From Lodderomyces elongisporus (taxonomy: Eukaryota > Ascomycota > Pichiomycetes > Serinales > Debaryomycetaceae): a DNA stretch of 64,000 bases. The stretch spans positions 310,001 through 374,000 of the forward strand of contig NC_083674.1 of assembly GCF_030384665.1 (NCBI RefSeq). Reading direction: 5' to 3'. Within the stretch, counting starts at the first letter, position 1. Each line of letters starts with the position of its first letter. The notes below the pieces were generated by a model that was not told the origin of the DNA, did no database searches, and saw nothing but the letters and a program-made list of their open reading frames with translations. The position numbers were made by a program, and so were the translations under genes. This document shows, in pieces, positions 31,152 through 41,953 of this stretch.

Positions 31152-33600
31152 TGTCGTGTTGAAGGAGAATGAGGCAATGGCAAATGTATAACTTTTAGAG
31201 AAAAAAGTGTGTGTGTGTGTGTGTGTGTGTAAGAGTTTTTTATTTATTTATTTGTTAATTGATTAGTTTGTTTCTTTGTTTAAAAGGGTCCGTTTTGAGT
31301 ATGGGTATGTTTTGTAATTTTGACGTATAATAGACATGTCGTAATTCTCGAAAAAGTGATTATTTGTAGAAAAATAAAGTAGTACTAGTGTCGCAGCGAC
31401 AAATTTGATTTCAAGTTTGAAGCCGAGAGCGAGAACAAGAAGAGGAAGAAGAAGAAGAAGAAGTTACCAAGCATGGAGATGTGCTACGAACGGCTTATCA
31501 AAAATTGGAAACAACAGAGTATCATGTCTGGAGTAGTGGATAAGGTATTTATATCAAATTTAATTACATTTTTTTCAATGCACAAAGGAGACATTGGTAT
31601 GCCTGTTTTACCACTAGAAGCTAATATTAGGAGCACAGAATGGATATTTGTGTTGCAAATAGTACTGAATAAAAAGTATTGAAACTGATTCTCTCATAAC
31701 ATTGGAATTTGAATTCGAATCATCAACTCACTTGGTAGCAAAACATTGCCAATATACATATGTTTATATATATATATATAACTTATGATAGTGAGAAAAA
31801 AAAGGACCAAGAGAGTGGAAAAATAAGAAGTGTGAATAAGTTTCACCGGGTGTCACCGAATGTTACCTAGTATTTTCGAGTGTCAGTGTGTCTACTCATT
31901 AAGGCGCATTAAGCTGGAATGGGGATGAGTATGAGTATGGAAAAGTCATGCTTTGGTCCCAGAATAGAGCAGACCAAACGGCTGTCATATCTCAAAAGCA
32001 TACACGTAAATTATTTAGTTTTTTTTTTTTTTAAACAAAAAACATCGGTGTTGAGCATTACATGTAGGTTTATAAAAATTCAAAAGAATAAGGAAAAAAA
32101 TAAAAAAATAAAAAACAACAACAAACCATAAGGGGTGTAGGTACAATGCTTTGCTTGTTATCTTTGAATCTTGAGGATAGTTTCTAGAGAAAGTAAACTA
32201 TCATTTTCTCTTTCTTTTGTTTGTTTGCGATGGCGAAAGAAAGAAAAAGAGTTTATCCCTTTTTGGTGACCAATTGACAAAGTGGGTCAAAGAAACCCCA
32301 GTGTATTTCCTAAAACGGAAGTAGAGAGATCTATTGTATATTTTTTATGTTCATTTCCGAAGTAAAAGAAATTAAAAAAAAAAAAAAATGGATTTTGTGT
32401 TTCTCTTTGTAGAAGAATGCTTTTGTGCTCTATTGGGACCATCACCATTTCCGTTTTAGGAAAGTCCTATATCTTTCAATATCCATTCTACTCGGCAGGA
32501 AAAGAATTATAGGGAAGACAGCTTTAGAGAATGAAAGAAAGGTGTCTTGTTTTAGATCCAATACCTACAGTGCTTTAGTGAGACCTGGTGTTGTTTGTAA
32601 ACGCATAGTGTTTCCCTCCCGAGGTAAAAAAAAAAGCATTTACAATTATGTTGTTTTTTCCGAATCAAAAAAAAAATAGTAATAGTTGCAGATGTTTCTT
32701 GACCCCACCCTTAGATGGCATTGATATTAAAACAACAACAACAACAACAGCAACAGCAGCAGTAGTAGTAGTAGTAGTACCAGAAAAAAAAAAAAGGAAA
32801 ATGAACCATTAGCAATGAAGAACGAAAGGAATATAAGATTAAACTAGTAAACCCCTATGAACACTAATGTTAATCTCTCTCTCTCTCTCTCTTTATTTTT
32901 ATTTTTTTATTTTTTTTATTTTTATTTTCTCGTAAGTAAGTGTCACGTTGTCTCTTTATTGTAAAAAGAATTTCACAAGCCGCCATGTTCACTTGACCTA
33001 TTCTGCGTTCATCTATTGTTTGACATAAAGGAACGGGGGTCAGGGAGGAAGAAGAAGAGAAGGAGGATGAGAGGGGGAGGGGGAGGGGGGAGAGAGAGAG
33101 AGGAACTATGGCCTATATTGAAGTTGAAATGGTTAAACGCAAACAATATCAAATAAAAAATAAAAATAAAAATAAAAATTAAAATTTTAATTAATTAATT
33201 CATTTTTTAGTTAGGCTGAAGAAAGGCACAAAATTATTACTTAAAGCGAAGAAGAATTACACACACGGCATTCATTCTTCTCTCTCTCTCTCCCCCCCCC
33301 CCAGAATTAACAGGAGTAGACGACATAAAAGCTTTTTTTTTTTCACCACTCAAGTTAACTTAAATTACAATAATAATAAAACAAAATAATATTAGTATTG
33401 TTAATAGTAATAATAATAAAAAAAATATAAATAAAACAATCCTCCAATTTCCTGATCTATACAAACACACATATATATAAGACCATATTTATATAAATAC
33501 AGACAAAGTGTTTTAGTTTTCCAAATATCCAAATATCCAAATATACGTATTTCTCCTTTTCTAGCCCACCTTTTTTTTTTTTTCCTAATTCAGGTTTCCA
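31152..33600. other. large divergent intergenic region, VPS53 / KEL1
   Basis: 2.45 kb without a supportable gene. Elements: a TG run at 31207-31230, a decamer-like repeat at 31843-31872, and a 15-bp perfect inverted repeat (32306-32320 / 32449-32463). A CAA/CAG/TAG triplet run lies at ~32731-32781, (TC)n at ~32876-32891 and a C11 tract at 33292-33302. A short frame at 31473-31682 begins M-E-M-C-Y-E-R-L but shows no family features and is not called. KEL1 is preceded by a polyT-TTCAG that resembles an intron acceptor, but no donor/branch pair is clear. Confidence 0.45.
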
Positions 33601-36600
33601 ATGGCTAGATTCAAATTTGGAAAGAAAAAAGACAACGAAAGTACAAATAACCAATCAACTACTTCTTCTGTCCTCAATTCTCCCACTTTAAACAAGAAAA
33701 GAATATCTAGAATACGATCTTTTTCGTCCGGGAACAAACACAACATACAAGCTGCACCTGGTGTTTTAAACTCGCCCCCTAAATCACTAGATCAACAAGG
33801 AGGTCCTACCATTGCTTCTGCACCTACTGCTGCTGCACCTGCTGCTCTTGCTACTACTAATAAACAAACACATACTTTTACAGACGACGAACTAAACGAT
33901 ACTGGAACCGACGACCAGTTCAGTAACGAATACAACGCCAACAACTCACATCCACAACCATTGGAACCACACCACCAACGTGGAAGTAAAGCAATGCCTC
34001 TGATTCTGGAACCATTGGGCTACGACGCACATGGAAATGGGTTGGGAATCGCAACCCAATCGATCCCTTACAAGTCTCGCCCACCACCAAACTTGAACAC
34101 AACCAACCCATGGAACAGGTTTAAAATCTTTGACTCACCTTTCCCAAGATATAGACACGCGGCTTCATCAATTACAAGTGAGAAGAATGAGATATTCATT
34201 ATGGGTGGTTTAAAAGAAGGTTCTGTATTTGGCGACACGTGGAAGATTACCCCACACGAAAGCAGCCATGGCGATGTGTTGAACTATACTGCTGAAAACA
34301 TTGAAATTGTCAACAACAACAATCCACCAGCAAGGGTTGGCCACTCCTCCGTATTGTGTGGTAACGCATTCATTATATATGGGGGAGATACTGTTGAAAC
34401 AGACGAACAAGGGTTTCCAGATAACAATTTCTACTTGTTCAATATCAACAACAACAAATACACTATTCCAAGCCACATTTTGAACAAGCCAAATGGTAGG
34501 TATGGACATACGTTGGGCGTCATCTCAATGTCCAATAATTCATCACGACTTTACTTATTTGGAGGCCAGTTGGAAAACGATGTTTTTAACGATCTCTTCT
34601 TTTTCGAGCTAAACTCTTTCAAATCGCCAAAGGCGAGCTGGACTCTTGTTGCTCCCTTGAACAATTTCAAACCACCTCCATTAACCAACCATTCAATGTC
34701 CGTTTATAAAAACAAAATCTATATATTTGGAGGTGTTTACAACAACGAAAGAGTTTCAAATGATTTATGGGTCTTTGATGCAGACGAAGAGAGATGGACT
34801 CAAGTGGAGACCACTGGTACTGTTCCCTTGCCAGTAAATGAACATTCAAGCTGCATCGTTAATGACAAATTGTACATTTACGGAGGTAACGATTTTAGCG
34901 GGGTTATTTACAGCTCATTGTACGTTTTGGACTTGAACACACTTGTGTGGTTTAAGTTGAAAGAAGCCGCCGAAGAGAATGGTCCCGGTCCAAGATGCGG
35001 ACACTCGATGACCTTTTTACCTAAATACAACAAACTCGTCATCATGGGTGGTGACAAGAACGATTATATAGTTAGCGATCCTCACAACTTTGACACTTAT
35101 GAAACCTTTAACGGCGAAGAAATCGGCACTATGATTTACGAGCTCGATGTTGCAATAGTAGACCATTTCATGTCAGAACCAGTTGAACAAGGCGGTCGCA
35201 AACCTAAAAAGGCTGCCGCATCAGCAGCACCAAAGAGCGAGTCCGAATTTGGAGCTCGCTATGATCGCCAACATGCAAGAAGTTACTCAGCTGGTCCAGA
35301 AGACTATGCCACACCACAGGGTTCACCGTCACCACCACTTGCTGCTACAGAAAGAGTCAAACTCAATAGAAACATCTCAACCAGGACAGACGGCAATGGC
35401 AACGCCAACGATTTTGTGGAGGTGGATCTTCCTTCAGGAGCCATCTCCCATGTAGATCAAGAAGACTTGGCCAATCCGTACATCAATACTTCATTTACGC
35501 CTAATGACACCCCTGACATTGGGAAAGCAATCAATGGCAAGTTTAATGATACAACAATTGATGATGAAGAACCACAAGCTCAAACTGAGGCTGGAACAAA
35601 AAAAGCAAATGCAAATGCAAGAAACAATGTTGATGAAGAAGATGATTATATCTTGAGGAGAAGGTCGCTTGACCCTAAGTTTGGACAAGAAGACAATATA
35701 GAGTCTGCGGGATCTACTTCTGGAGCCGGAGTGGCCGCTGCATTTGCTGCCGCTGGAGCAGCTGGCACAGCCGCAGGTCATGCTGATGCAATGGGACTAG
35801 GTCTTGACACCACGGATGTCGATACTCTCGACCAATCGCCTGCTATTCCAAACAGATCAAGCTTTGTTGACAATTCATACGAAAAAGATTCTCATTACCC
35901 CGACGAAGAGGATCAAGATCGCGAGGTGCAAGACGATTCTCATTATGATGAACAAAATTCGACATATTTGCACGAATCAAGCTATACTGAGCCACTTGCA
36001 ACTCGAGGTTTTGGAGCTACTAGAGATGATAGAACATCAAGGCTTGCAGGCTCTGCTTCAAAGAATGGATCCGAAAATGATGGCAAGGTTAAAAAAATCA
36101 TCAACGAATTAACAAACGAACTTGTTCAACTCAAGCAATCTACTAAACAGCAGATGCAGAGTGCAACCGAGAAGATTACTCAATTAGAGCAGCAACATAC
36201 CAATGCACAAGCAACACATAGGAGGGAGATTGAAAATTATACCCAACAGCTCAATGATAAAGATGCCATGATCAATGAGTTAAAAGCATCTCTCGATCCA
36301 AGTGCATGGAATCCTGATGTACCAGCAGCTAACACCAATTTATCCGAGTTGAGTAGGTACAAGTTGGAAAGACTCGAGTTGAACAATAAGCTTGTGTACC
36401 TTGAACAAGAAAATGAAAATTTGAGAGTAAGATTTGCCGAGTTTGAACCGTTTATGAACAATCAGATTGGTGAGTTGGACAAGTTCCAAAAAGTTATTAA
36501 AGTACAAGAAGAACAAATTGATAAATTGAGCCACCAAGTCAAGGATCAAGAAGCTTTAAACAAGGAGATTAACGAACTTAGACTTAGGTACGATAACTTG

Positions 36601-37437
36601 TCGTTGGAGTTTGAAAATTATAAAGCAATTCACAATGATGATCAAATCAGCATCGAGGAAGGAGCAGAAGAACGCGACTTGAATGACGTTGAGAATCCAG
36701 CAAACCTCAATGGCTCTCAAAGTGTAGACAATAGATCTATTTTCAGCTCTGCAAAGTCGAGAAAAGACATTTCAACTCAATTGGAAACACTAGTGCAGAT
36801 TTGGAACTCAAAACAGTCACAGTCATCATCGACCAAAGAGGCTTCTCCCGTCATCACCCCAGAAAATAACCCTGTTGTTGCTAGATTGCAACAACAGGTT
36901 GATGATTTGCTTCGTATTGGTAAGCAAAACGACGAGACTTCGCATATGGAAATTGATAACCTCCGGAAAGAGCTTGAGGCAAAACTTGCATCGTTAAAGA
37001 ACTTGGAGGACAATTATAAGGAGTCTCTTCAATCAGTTAACAACACCTCCAAGGCTCTTAAACTCAATCAAGATGAGCTCAATAATCAACGTCAACTTCT
37101 TGAGAAACTCATTAAAGAGAACAATGAGCTCAAGATGTTCAAAAAGGCTGCTGCTTCAAGAAGATTTAATTCTCCAAGAGATGGAACACCAATAACGCCA
37201 ACAATGAATGAACCTAATGATGGAGTCTTTGCTACACCCACCAATGGTACACCTGTCACTGGTTTGCAACAAGGCGAGGATGAGGATGACGACGAGGAAG
37301 TCATATCCAATGCTCACTTTAATATGAAGATTAAAGATCTTGAGGCTGATTTGTACATTTTGAAACAAGAAAGAGATCAATTGAAGGACAATGTTACCAG
37401 CTTGCAAAAACAGTTATACTTGGCAAACAATCAGTAG
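33601..37437 (+). CDS. KEL1: kelch-repeat cell-end/polarity protein Kel1/Kel2
   Basis: 1278 aa. Residues 1-~165 are disordered. Residues ~175-530 are kelch repeats forming a beta-propeller, visible from P-F-P-R-Y-R-H-A-A, I-F-I-M-G-G, G-R-Y-G-H-T-L, L-Y-L-F-G-G, I-Y-I-F-G-G-V-Y and G-P-R-C-G-H-S-M units. Residues ~530-830 are disordered with an Ala-rich patch (~710-730). Residues ~830-1070 and ~1115-1278 are coiled coil, with a disordered gap. This propeller-plus-coil layout is that of yeast Kel1/Kel2, which work at sites of polarised growth, in cell fusion and as partners of Lte1/Bud14 at mitotic exit. Which paralog it is cannot be decided. Behind the stop, in the same frame, lies an acidic repeat tract (separate finding). 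Confidence 0.9.
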   Translation: MARFKFGKKKDNESTNNQSTTSSVLNSPTLNKKRISRIRSFSSGNKHNIQAAPGVLNSPPKSLDQQGGPTIASAPTAAAPAALATTNKQTHTFTDDELNDTGTDDQFSNEYNANNSHPQPLEPHHQRGSKAMPLILEPLGYDAHGNGLGIATQSIPYKSRPPPNLNTTNPWNRFKIFDSPFPRYRHAASSITSEKNEIFIMGGLKEGSVFGDTWKITPHESSHGDVLNYTAENIEIVNNNNPPARVGHSSVLCGNAFIIYGGDTVETDEQGFPDNNFYLFNINNNKYTIPSHILNKPNGRYGHTLGVISMSNNSSRLYLFGGQLENDVFNDLFFFELNSFKSPKASWTLVAPLNNFKPPPLTNHSMSVYKNKIYIFGGVYNNERVSNDLWVFDADEERWTQVETTGTVPLPVNEHSSCIVNDKLYIYGGNDFSGVIYSSLYVLDLNTLVWFKLKEAAEENGPGPRCGHSMTFLPKYNKLVIMGGDKNDYIVSDPHNFDTYETFNGEEIGTMIYELDVAIVDHFMSEPVEQGGRKPKKAAASAAPKSESEFGARYDRQHARSYSAGPEDYATPQGSPSPPLAATERVKLNRNISTRTDGNGNANDFVEVDLPSGAISHVDQEDLANPYINTSFTPNDTPDIGKAINGKFNDTTIDDEEPQAQTEAGTKKANANARNNVDEEDDYILRRRSLDPKFGQEDNIESAGSTSGAGVAAAFAAAGAAGTAAGHADAMGLGLDTTDVDTLDQSPAIPNRSSFVDNSYEKDSHYPDEEDQDREVQDDSHYDEQNSTYLHESSYTEPLATRGFGATRDDRTSRLAGSASKNGSENDGKVKKIINELTNELVQLKQSTKQQMQSATEKITQLEQQHTNAQATHRREIENYTQQLNDKDAMINELKASLDPSAWNPDVPAANTNLSELSRYKLERLELNNKLVYLEQENENLRVRFAEFEPFMNNQIGELDKFQKVIKVQEEQIDKLSHQVKDQEALNKEINELRLRYDNLSLEFENYKAIHNDDQISIEEGAEERDLNDVENPANLNGSQSVDNRSIFSSAKSRKDISTQLETLVQIWNSKQSQSSSTKEASPVITPENNPVVARLQQQVDDLLRIGKQNDETSHMEIDNLRKELEAKLASLKNLEDNYKESLQSVNNTSKALKLNQDELNNQRQLLEKLIKENNELKMFKKAAASRRFNSPRDGTPITPTMNEPNDGVFATPTNGTPVTGLQQGEDEDDDEEVISNAHFNMKIKDLEADLYILKQERDQLKDNVTSLQKQLYLANNQ

Positions 37438-37517
37438 ATAGTTTACTCGAGGGAAGGCGAGGAATACGCGTCGCTGAAGTGATTGTCGAACAAAGACGGA
37501 AGAATCGACAATAAAAA

Positions 37518-37549
<32 letters not shown>

Positions 37550-38152
37550 ATAATGATGATGGTGATGATGATGATGACGATGGTGATGATGATGATGACG
37601 ATGACGATGATAAAAATAATCACCGATGTTCACTTTTCGTTATAGTTCTTAATTTGTAAATTCTACGTTTTAATATCCTAATATTTAGACACTAAGGGTC
37701 TTGCTTTATATTCCTTTTTTATTTGTCTCTTGTCAATCTCTCACTCGCTCTCTTTCACTTTTTTTTGTTTTGGTCTTTGTTTTAGGTTTCATTCGGACGC
37801 TGACTAGTGCCGATCAAGCTTTATATAAATTTTGATCAAAAAGAATAAATAGTGACAATAGTAATTTTGAGAGCGAGAAAAATGAACGGACTGAAAAGCA
37901 ACTAGTCGTAGAGGTACCCTTAAAAACATATTTGGTGGTCTATATCAAATTTTGAAGGTTTAGTAGAGTGCATAATTATTCAACAGTACTCTATCAATTT
38001 TATGTATTTTATTAAACTTTATGTAATCGTATCTAGGTTTTAAGGATTTAAGTGGTCTACAATGTGAGTTAATTTAATAAGCATAGAAAGTACCAAAAAA
38101 ATCGCGCTATTTGTCATTATAATGTCTTTTCGATAATTCCTTGTGCTAGTGA
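37438..38152. other. intergenic, convergent KEL1 / RIM8 ends
   Basis: 715 bp. It starts with a triplet-repeat tract (37519-37613; ACT, GCT then GAT/GAC units) just after the KEL1 stop. The rest is AT-rich with no recognised feature. Confidence 0.45.
37519..37613 (+). repeat. trinucleotide repeats (ACT)5(GCT)5(GAT/GAC)n behind KEL1
   Basis: In the KEL1 reading frame this reads Thr5-Ala5 followed by an almost pure Asp/Gly run. It is separated from KEL1 by stops TAG (37435-37437) and TGA (37480-37482). Confidence 0.85.
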
Positions 38153-41074
38153 CTATTGATGCGAATAACTTTGATCGTTGTTGTGGTTATTATGAGATGA
38201 AAGAGAATTTTGAAAATGCGAGGATACTAATTCATCGTGTTGAGCATTTGAGTAATTAGGTACATGATCAATCACATCATCGTTGAACAAGACTTGTTGC
38301 AATTGACTCGAGGACGGTGCATGTGCTACATGCAGTTGAGTCTCATTCTGATTTTTAGGTTGCGGGTACTCAAGCTGTTGCCTATCATTAGGATGGGATA
38401 ATGAGGGTGAACTAGTACTTATTTGCCCAGTCTGATTTCGTTGTTCTAATGTAGGTGGGTCTATTGAACTATTCCTATAAGAAAAAAAGTTGAACTGGTG
38501 ACTTGTGGGTACTTGAGTATTACTACTTTCATTGAAAATTTGCAGCAGCAGCAGCAGTTGTTGTTGTTCTTGTCGTTGTCGTTGTTCGTGCATATCTCTT
38601 TGATGTCGAATTTGTTCTTGATTTTGGTTTCTACTCTCGTAAGCGTCAAGTTCTTCGTCCAAGTCCGGTGGAGCCGACGGTAATAGACTTTCTTCGTGTT
38701 GTTGCATCCGCTCTTTTTCCGTCAAATTCGATGTAACATTAGCATTCTCTGTAAATTCATGCGAGATATTAGTAGCCGATGCAGCAATAATAGCGCTCGA
38801 ATAATTTTGATCAATTGCATGGGCACTGCTATCGGTGACACCAATTGGTGTACCTTGAGTATGTATTGAATTATAACCAGGTACCGGATATTGTGGCGTT
38901 TCTTCCTCAGTAGGGTGTGAATATGGTGGAGTATCAAAGTTATGCAACTCATGACTTTCAGGAATTGCATTGAATGCAAATCTGTGAGACGATGAATCGG
39001 ATAAAGGTAATGACTGATTAGACGATGGATGTTGTGAGTGTTGTAAGTGATGAAGGGATTGAGGTGGAAACGATGGCTGGCCCATATTCGAGGGTGCAAC
39101 AGGACTTGGTGCTGAAGCCGAGATAGGCGTCGTCGTGGCCAACGGGGACGAAGTGCTCGATGATGTCTGAAGAAAAGTTCCATTAGAAATATGGTGTGGA
39201 GATGGCCTATTTTGAGGAGAATTTGAATAACTAGTCGGCGACAAACGCAGGTTGGAATTTGAATGCAGCAAAGACGACCTTCTCGACAGAGTTCCAGGTG
39301 CAGCACCAATTCCAAGTGCATTGTGAACACTACTATCCAGTGAGTGAGTTGCGCTTGTGTTATCAATATCATAATTAGTTGCTCTCAGTCTATGCGTGCC
39401 AATACACACCTCCGTGGTAATTTGCAAAAACTTCTTCGATCGTTTAAACCTATCTGTATTGATAAAAGTAGACCGTTCTTTTTGGCTCTGAATTGAAGAG
39501 CCAAAATTAAATTGAAACTGATCAATCGATGTGGGAGCTTGGTTCTGTAGTTTGCTGCTATTACCACTTTCTGGCAGGGGCCGTTCTGCCAAAAGTTCAG
39601 GATCAACTACCACAGATTTTCCGGAAAGATTGATCAATACCTCAATAAAATATTGGAAAGAAACTAGTGGACAACCAGTGATAGTGGGGAATGCATCGGC
39701 GGGGACCCTTAATGATGACTGAATTTCTGATTTGAATGTTTGGGGATCTACGTATAATGGAAGAACTAGTTGCTGTAAATCTTTTCTGAAACTCTCAACG
39801 ACTCCATCGGGTCCATTATCTAATCGACATACACGGACAAATGTGACTATGATTCCATTGAGGTCCTGTATTTTCTTTAAATGGTTTATCGAGATCTTCA
39901 AGGGTATTGACTCCCCTCTTAAGTATCCTCGTTGTGGGACATCCAAAATGACTTTGATGGTAGGTGACAAGCTATTGATTGATGCGGGAGCTTTATCTGA
40001 GATGGAAGATGTTGGCCCAACATTGGAAACTGCAGTGTGTTCTGCTTCAGATAATCGGTCATCGACAGAGCTTTGGTCGGAGTTGTTTGACGAGAAAGTG
40101 GCAAATGTGTTGATGGTATTTATAGTGGATGTAGACGACTGAGTCCTTATTAGCTTTTTATCTCGACCAGCTGTACTTCGCGGGTCTCGTAATATGAGTC
40201 TTTTTGGTTTTGGTCGTGGAAATTCGGAAACATCAACTGGGTTAACTAAATTGATTAGTTTTTCTGAGGTATGTGAAGGGTTGTGAATAAATTTACCTCG
40301 GCTACTGCCACTGTTGCTACTATTGTTGTTGGTGCTAATATTTGTAGTGTTTAGTGACGAGTCCATGGGTGGTGTTGGTATTGCTGATTGAGCAGTAGTG
40401 TATGAGGATGAGTTGCCAATTGAGGCTAGCAAAGTATAGTTTATCGAGCCTTTGCCAAAGTCAATCGAGGTAAATATTCTCTTGTTCGGTAGTTTTACAA
40501 TAAAGGGAAAAACGTGCTCTCCTTTGAACAACCCATTGGAGAACTCATGTGGGTTACTGTTTCTGTTATTGCTATTGCTATTGCTATTGCTATTGTTATT
40601 GCCATTTCCACTGCCATTAGTGTTGGAATTTGATCTTGTTTCACCACCGTATATTCGGATTGTATGGTCGAATAAAGTGTGTTTCAACGGCCTTAATTTT
40701 GAATGCGACGATGCATTTATTTTGACAAAGCCTGCCAACAGTAGTGTAATAACGATGTTGGCCAAGTTCCTTTTCGATATCAAGACTATTTGACCTGATA
40801 CTTCATCACCTGGAAGCCATACTTTGTGAGGGTTATCCAATTGAATATAGAATTCATCTATGGCATGAAAGTCCAATTTGAAAGTTGAGACAAACCCCAG
40901 CGAGCTTAGTCTCAGTGACGAAGTGCTTGTGGGCTGTGTGGTTGGTCCTTTGACGTTTGAGTTTGAGCTTGAGTTTGAGTTTGAGTTTGAGTTTGCGTTT
41001 GCGTTTGAGTATAAGTTTGAGTTTGCATTCGAGTTTGAGGATGAAGGTAGGATTTTAGAAACCGCCCTTCTCAT
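38153..41074 (-). CDS. RIM8: alpha-arrestin of the pH-response (Rim101) pathway, Rim8/PalF
   Basis: 973 aa. A Ser/Asn-rich leader (~1-50) is followed by an arrestin N-domain (~65-235). The N-domain has F-Y-I-Q-L-D-N-P-H-K-V-W-L-P-G-D-E-V-S-G-Q-I-V-L and V-F-P-F-I-V-K-L-P, and is split by an S/N-rich insert (~150-175). The arrestin C-domain (~375-575) carries V-P-Q-R-G-Y-L-R-G-E-S-I-P-L-K-I-S. The remaining ~400 residues are disordered, Ser/His/Gln-rich with a Q run (~860-870). By family knowledge Rim8 links the Rim21/Dfg16 sensor to ubiquitin/ESCRT-dependent activation of Rim101 at alkaline pH. The PHP-x-K-V-W-L-P-G-type block and remembered position (C. albicans RIM8, orf19.6091, near TRP1 and LEU4) favour Rim8 over other alpha-arrestins. 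The low-complexity inserts enlarge it. Confidence 0.88.
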   Translation of the reverse strand: MRRAVSKILPSSSNSNANSNLYSNANANSNSNSNSSSNSNVKGPTTQPTSTSSLRLSSLGFVSTFKLDFHAIDEFYIQLDNPHKVWLPGDEVSGQIVLISKRNLANIVITLLLAGFVKINASSHSKLRPLKHTLFDHTIRIYGGETRSNSNTNGSGNGNNNSNSNSNSNNRNSNPHEFSNGLFKGEHVFPFIVKLPNKRIFTSIDFGKGSINYTLLASIGNSSSYTTAQSAIPTPPMDSSLNTTNISTNNNSSNSGSSRGKFIHNPSHTSEKLINLVNPVDVSEFPRPKPKRLILRDPRSTAGRDKKLIRTQSSTSTINTINTFATFSSNNSDQSSVDDRLSEAEHTAVSNVGPTSSISDKAPASINSLSPTIKVILDVPQRGYLRGESIPLKISINHLKKIQDLNGIIVTFVRVCRLDNGPDGVVESFRKDLQQLVLPLYVDPQTFKSEIQSSLRVPADAFPTITGCPLVSFQYFIEVLINLSGKSVVVDPELLAERPLPESGNSSKLQNQAPTSIDQFQFNFGSSIQSQKERSTFINTDRFKRSKKFLQITTEVCIGTHRLRATNYDIDNTSATHSLDSSVHNALGIGAAPGTLSRRSSLLHSNSNLRLSPTSYSNSPQNRPSPHHISNGTFLQTSSSTSSPLATTTPISASAPSPVAPSNMGQPSFPPQSLHHLQHSQHPSSNQSLPLSDSSSHRFAFNAIPESHELHNFDTPPYSHPTEEETPQYPVPGYNSIHTQGTPIGVTDSSAHAIDQNYSSAIIAASATNISHEFTENANVTSNLTEKERMQQHEESLLPSAPPDLDEELDAYESRNQNQEQIRHQRDMHEQRQRQEQQQLLLLLQIFNESSNTQVPTSHQFNFFSYRNSSIDPPTLEQRNQTGQISTSSPSLSHPNDRQQLEYPQPKNQNETQLHVAHAPSSSQLQQVLFNDDVIDHVPNYSNAQHDELVSSHFQNSLSSHNNHNNDQSYSHQ

Positions 41075-41895
41075 TATTTTATCGTATGTAGTGTTATAAT
41101 ATAGTACAGGGTTGAAATAAGTGTTTAAGTAGTGCTTCTGTAATGTTTCTGTAGTTTTGGTTTAACTTCTTAGTGTTGTGTCTTGCATGTAAATCAATGG
41201 ATAAATTAAAACGCTAAAATTTAGGAATAATAAAAATAAAACGGAAAGGAAATGGTTAAGGTAAAGGGAAAGGTAAAGGAATAGGCTGTTGGAACAGTTG
41301 CAAGGACGATATCGAGCTATGTAATGGTATCACTGTAATATAGTCAGATGTTCTGATTTAAGGTAAGTCAGTTGTTTTACTAGTGGTGGTGGTAATGGTG
41401 TTTGTGTTTGTGTTGGTGGTGTTGCTGGTTTATTAAGCGGTAGTGGTGCTGTAGTTGTTGTTGTAGTAGTAGTAGTAGTAATGAAAAAAGAAAATGGCGC
41501 AGTAGCGGCGTTTGCAAACAATCGGTTCGTAAGTGATTATTGTTGGACAAAAAAAAATAGCCTATAGTTCTAGGAGGTATGGGTAGAAGGAGGAAGAAAG
41601 TGTTTGCCTGTTGATATGTTAAGGAGTCGCTATAGTTGCTCAGGTTCTTCCCGTCCAAGTTGGCTATGAGCAGGTGTTTTCTTATCGATTGTTGGGCAAT
41701 GTGGGATAATGGACAAGTGGATGTAGGTTGTAAAATCAAGTGATAAGGAAAGAAGGAGAATAATGTGGAGGAGGAGGAGGAGTAGTAGTAGTAATAGTAA
41801 TAGTATATATTGTATACCTCTTGTATGTCTCTCTCTGTTGCTATATAGGAGTTCTGCAATATATTTCATTCTCAAAGCACCCAAAAAGTATTAAT

Positions 41896-41897
<2 letters not shown>

Positions 41898-41931
<34 letters not shown>

Positions 41932-41953
41932 GTGCGCGCGCGCAAAGTATTCC
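41898..41953. repeat. (CT)21 followed by a CG-alternating tract
   Basis: A 42-bp CT run directly joined to a 15-bp alternating CG/TG stretch (41939-41953), ~820 bp upstream of the RIM8 ATG. Confidence 0.9.

Noticed and set aside
31473..31682. Short plus-strand frame starting M-E-M-C-Y-E-R-L
   Set aside because: Only 69 codons, no motif, downstream of an (AAG)n stretch; could not be linked to another exon.
32425..32679. 84-codon frame inside the KEL1 upstream region
   Set aside because: No codon bias or motif; overlaps the inverted-repeat segment, which is more likely non-coding.
38498..41099. Several plus-strand frames over RIM8
   Set aside because: Shadows of the RIM8 coding repeats without family features.
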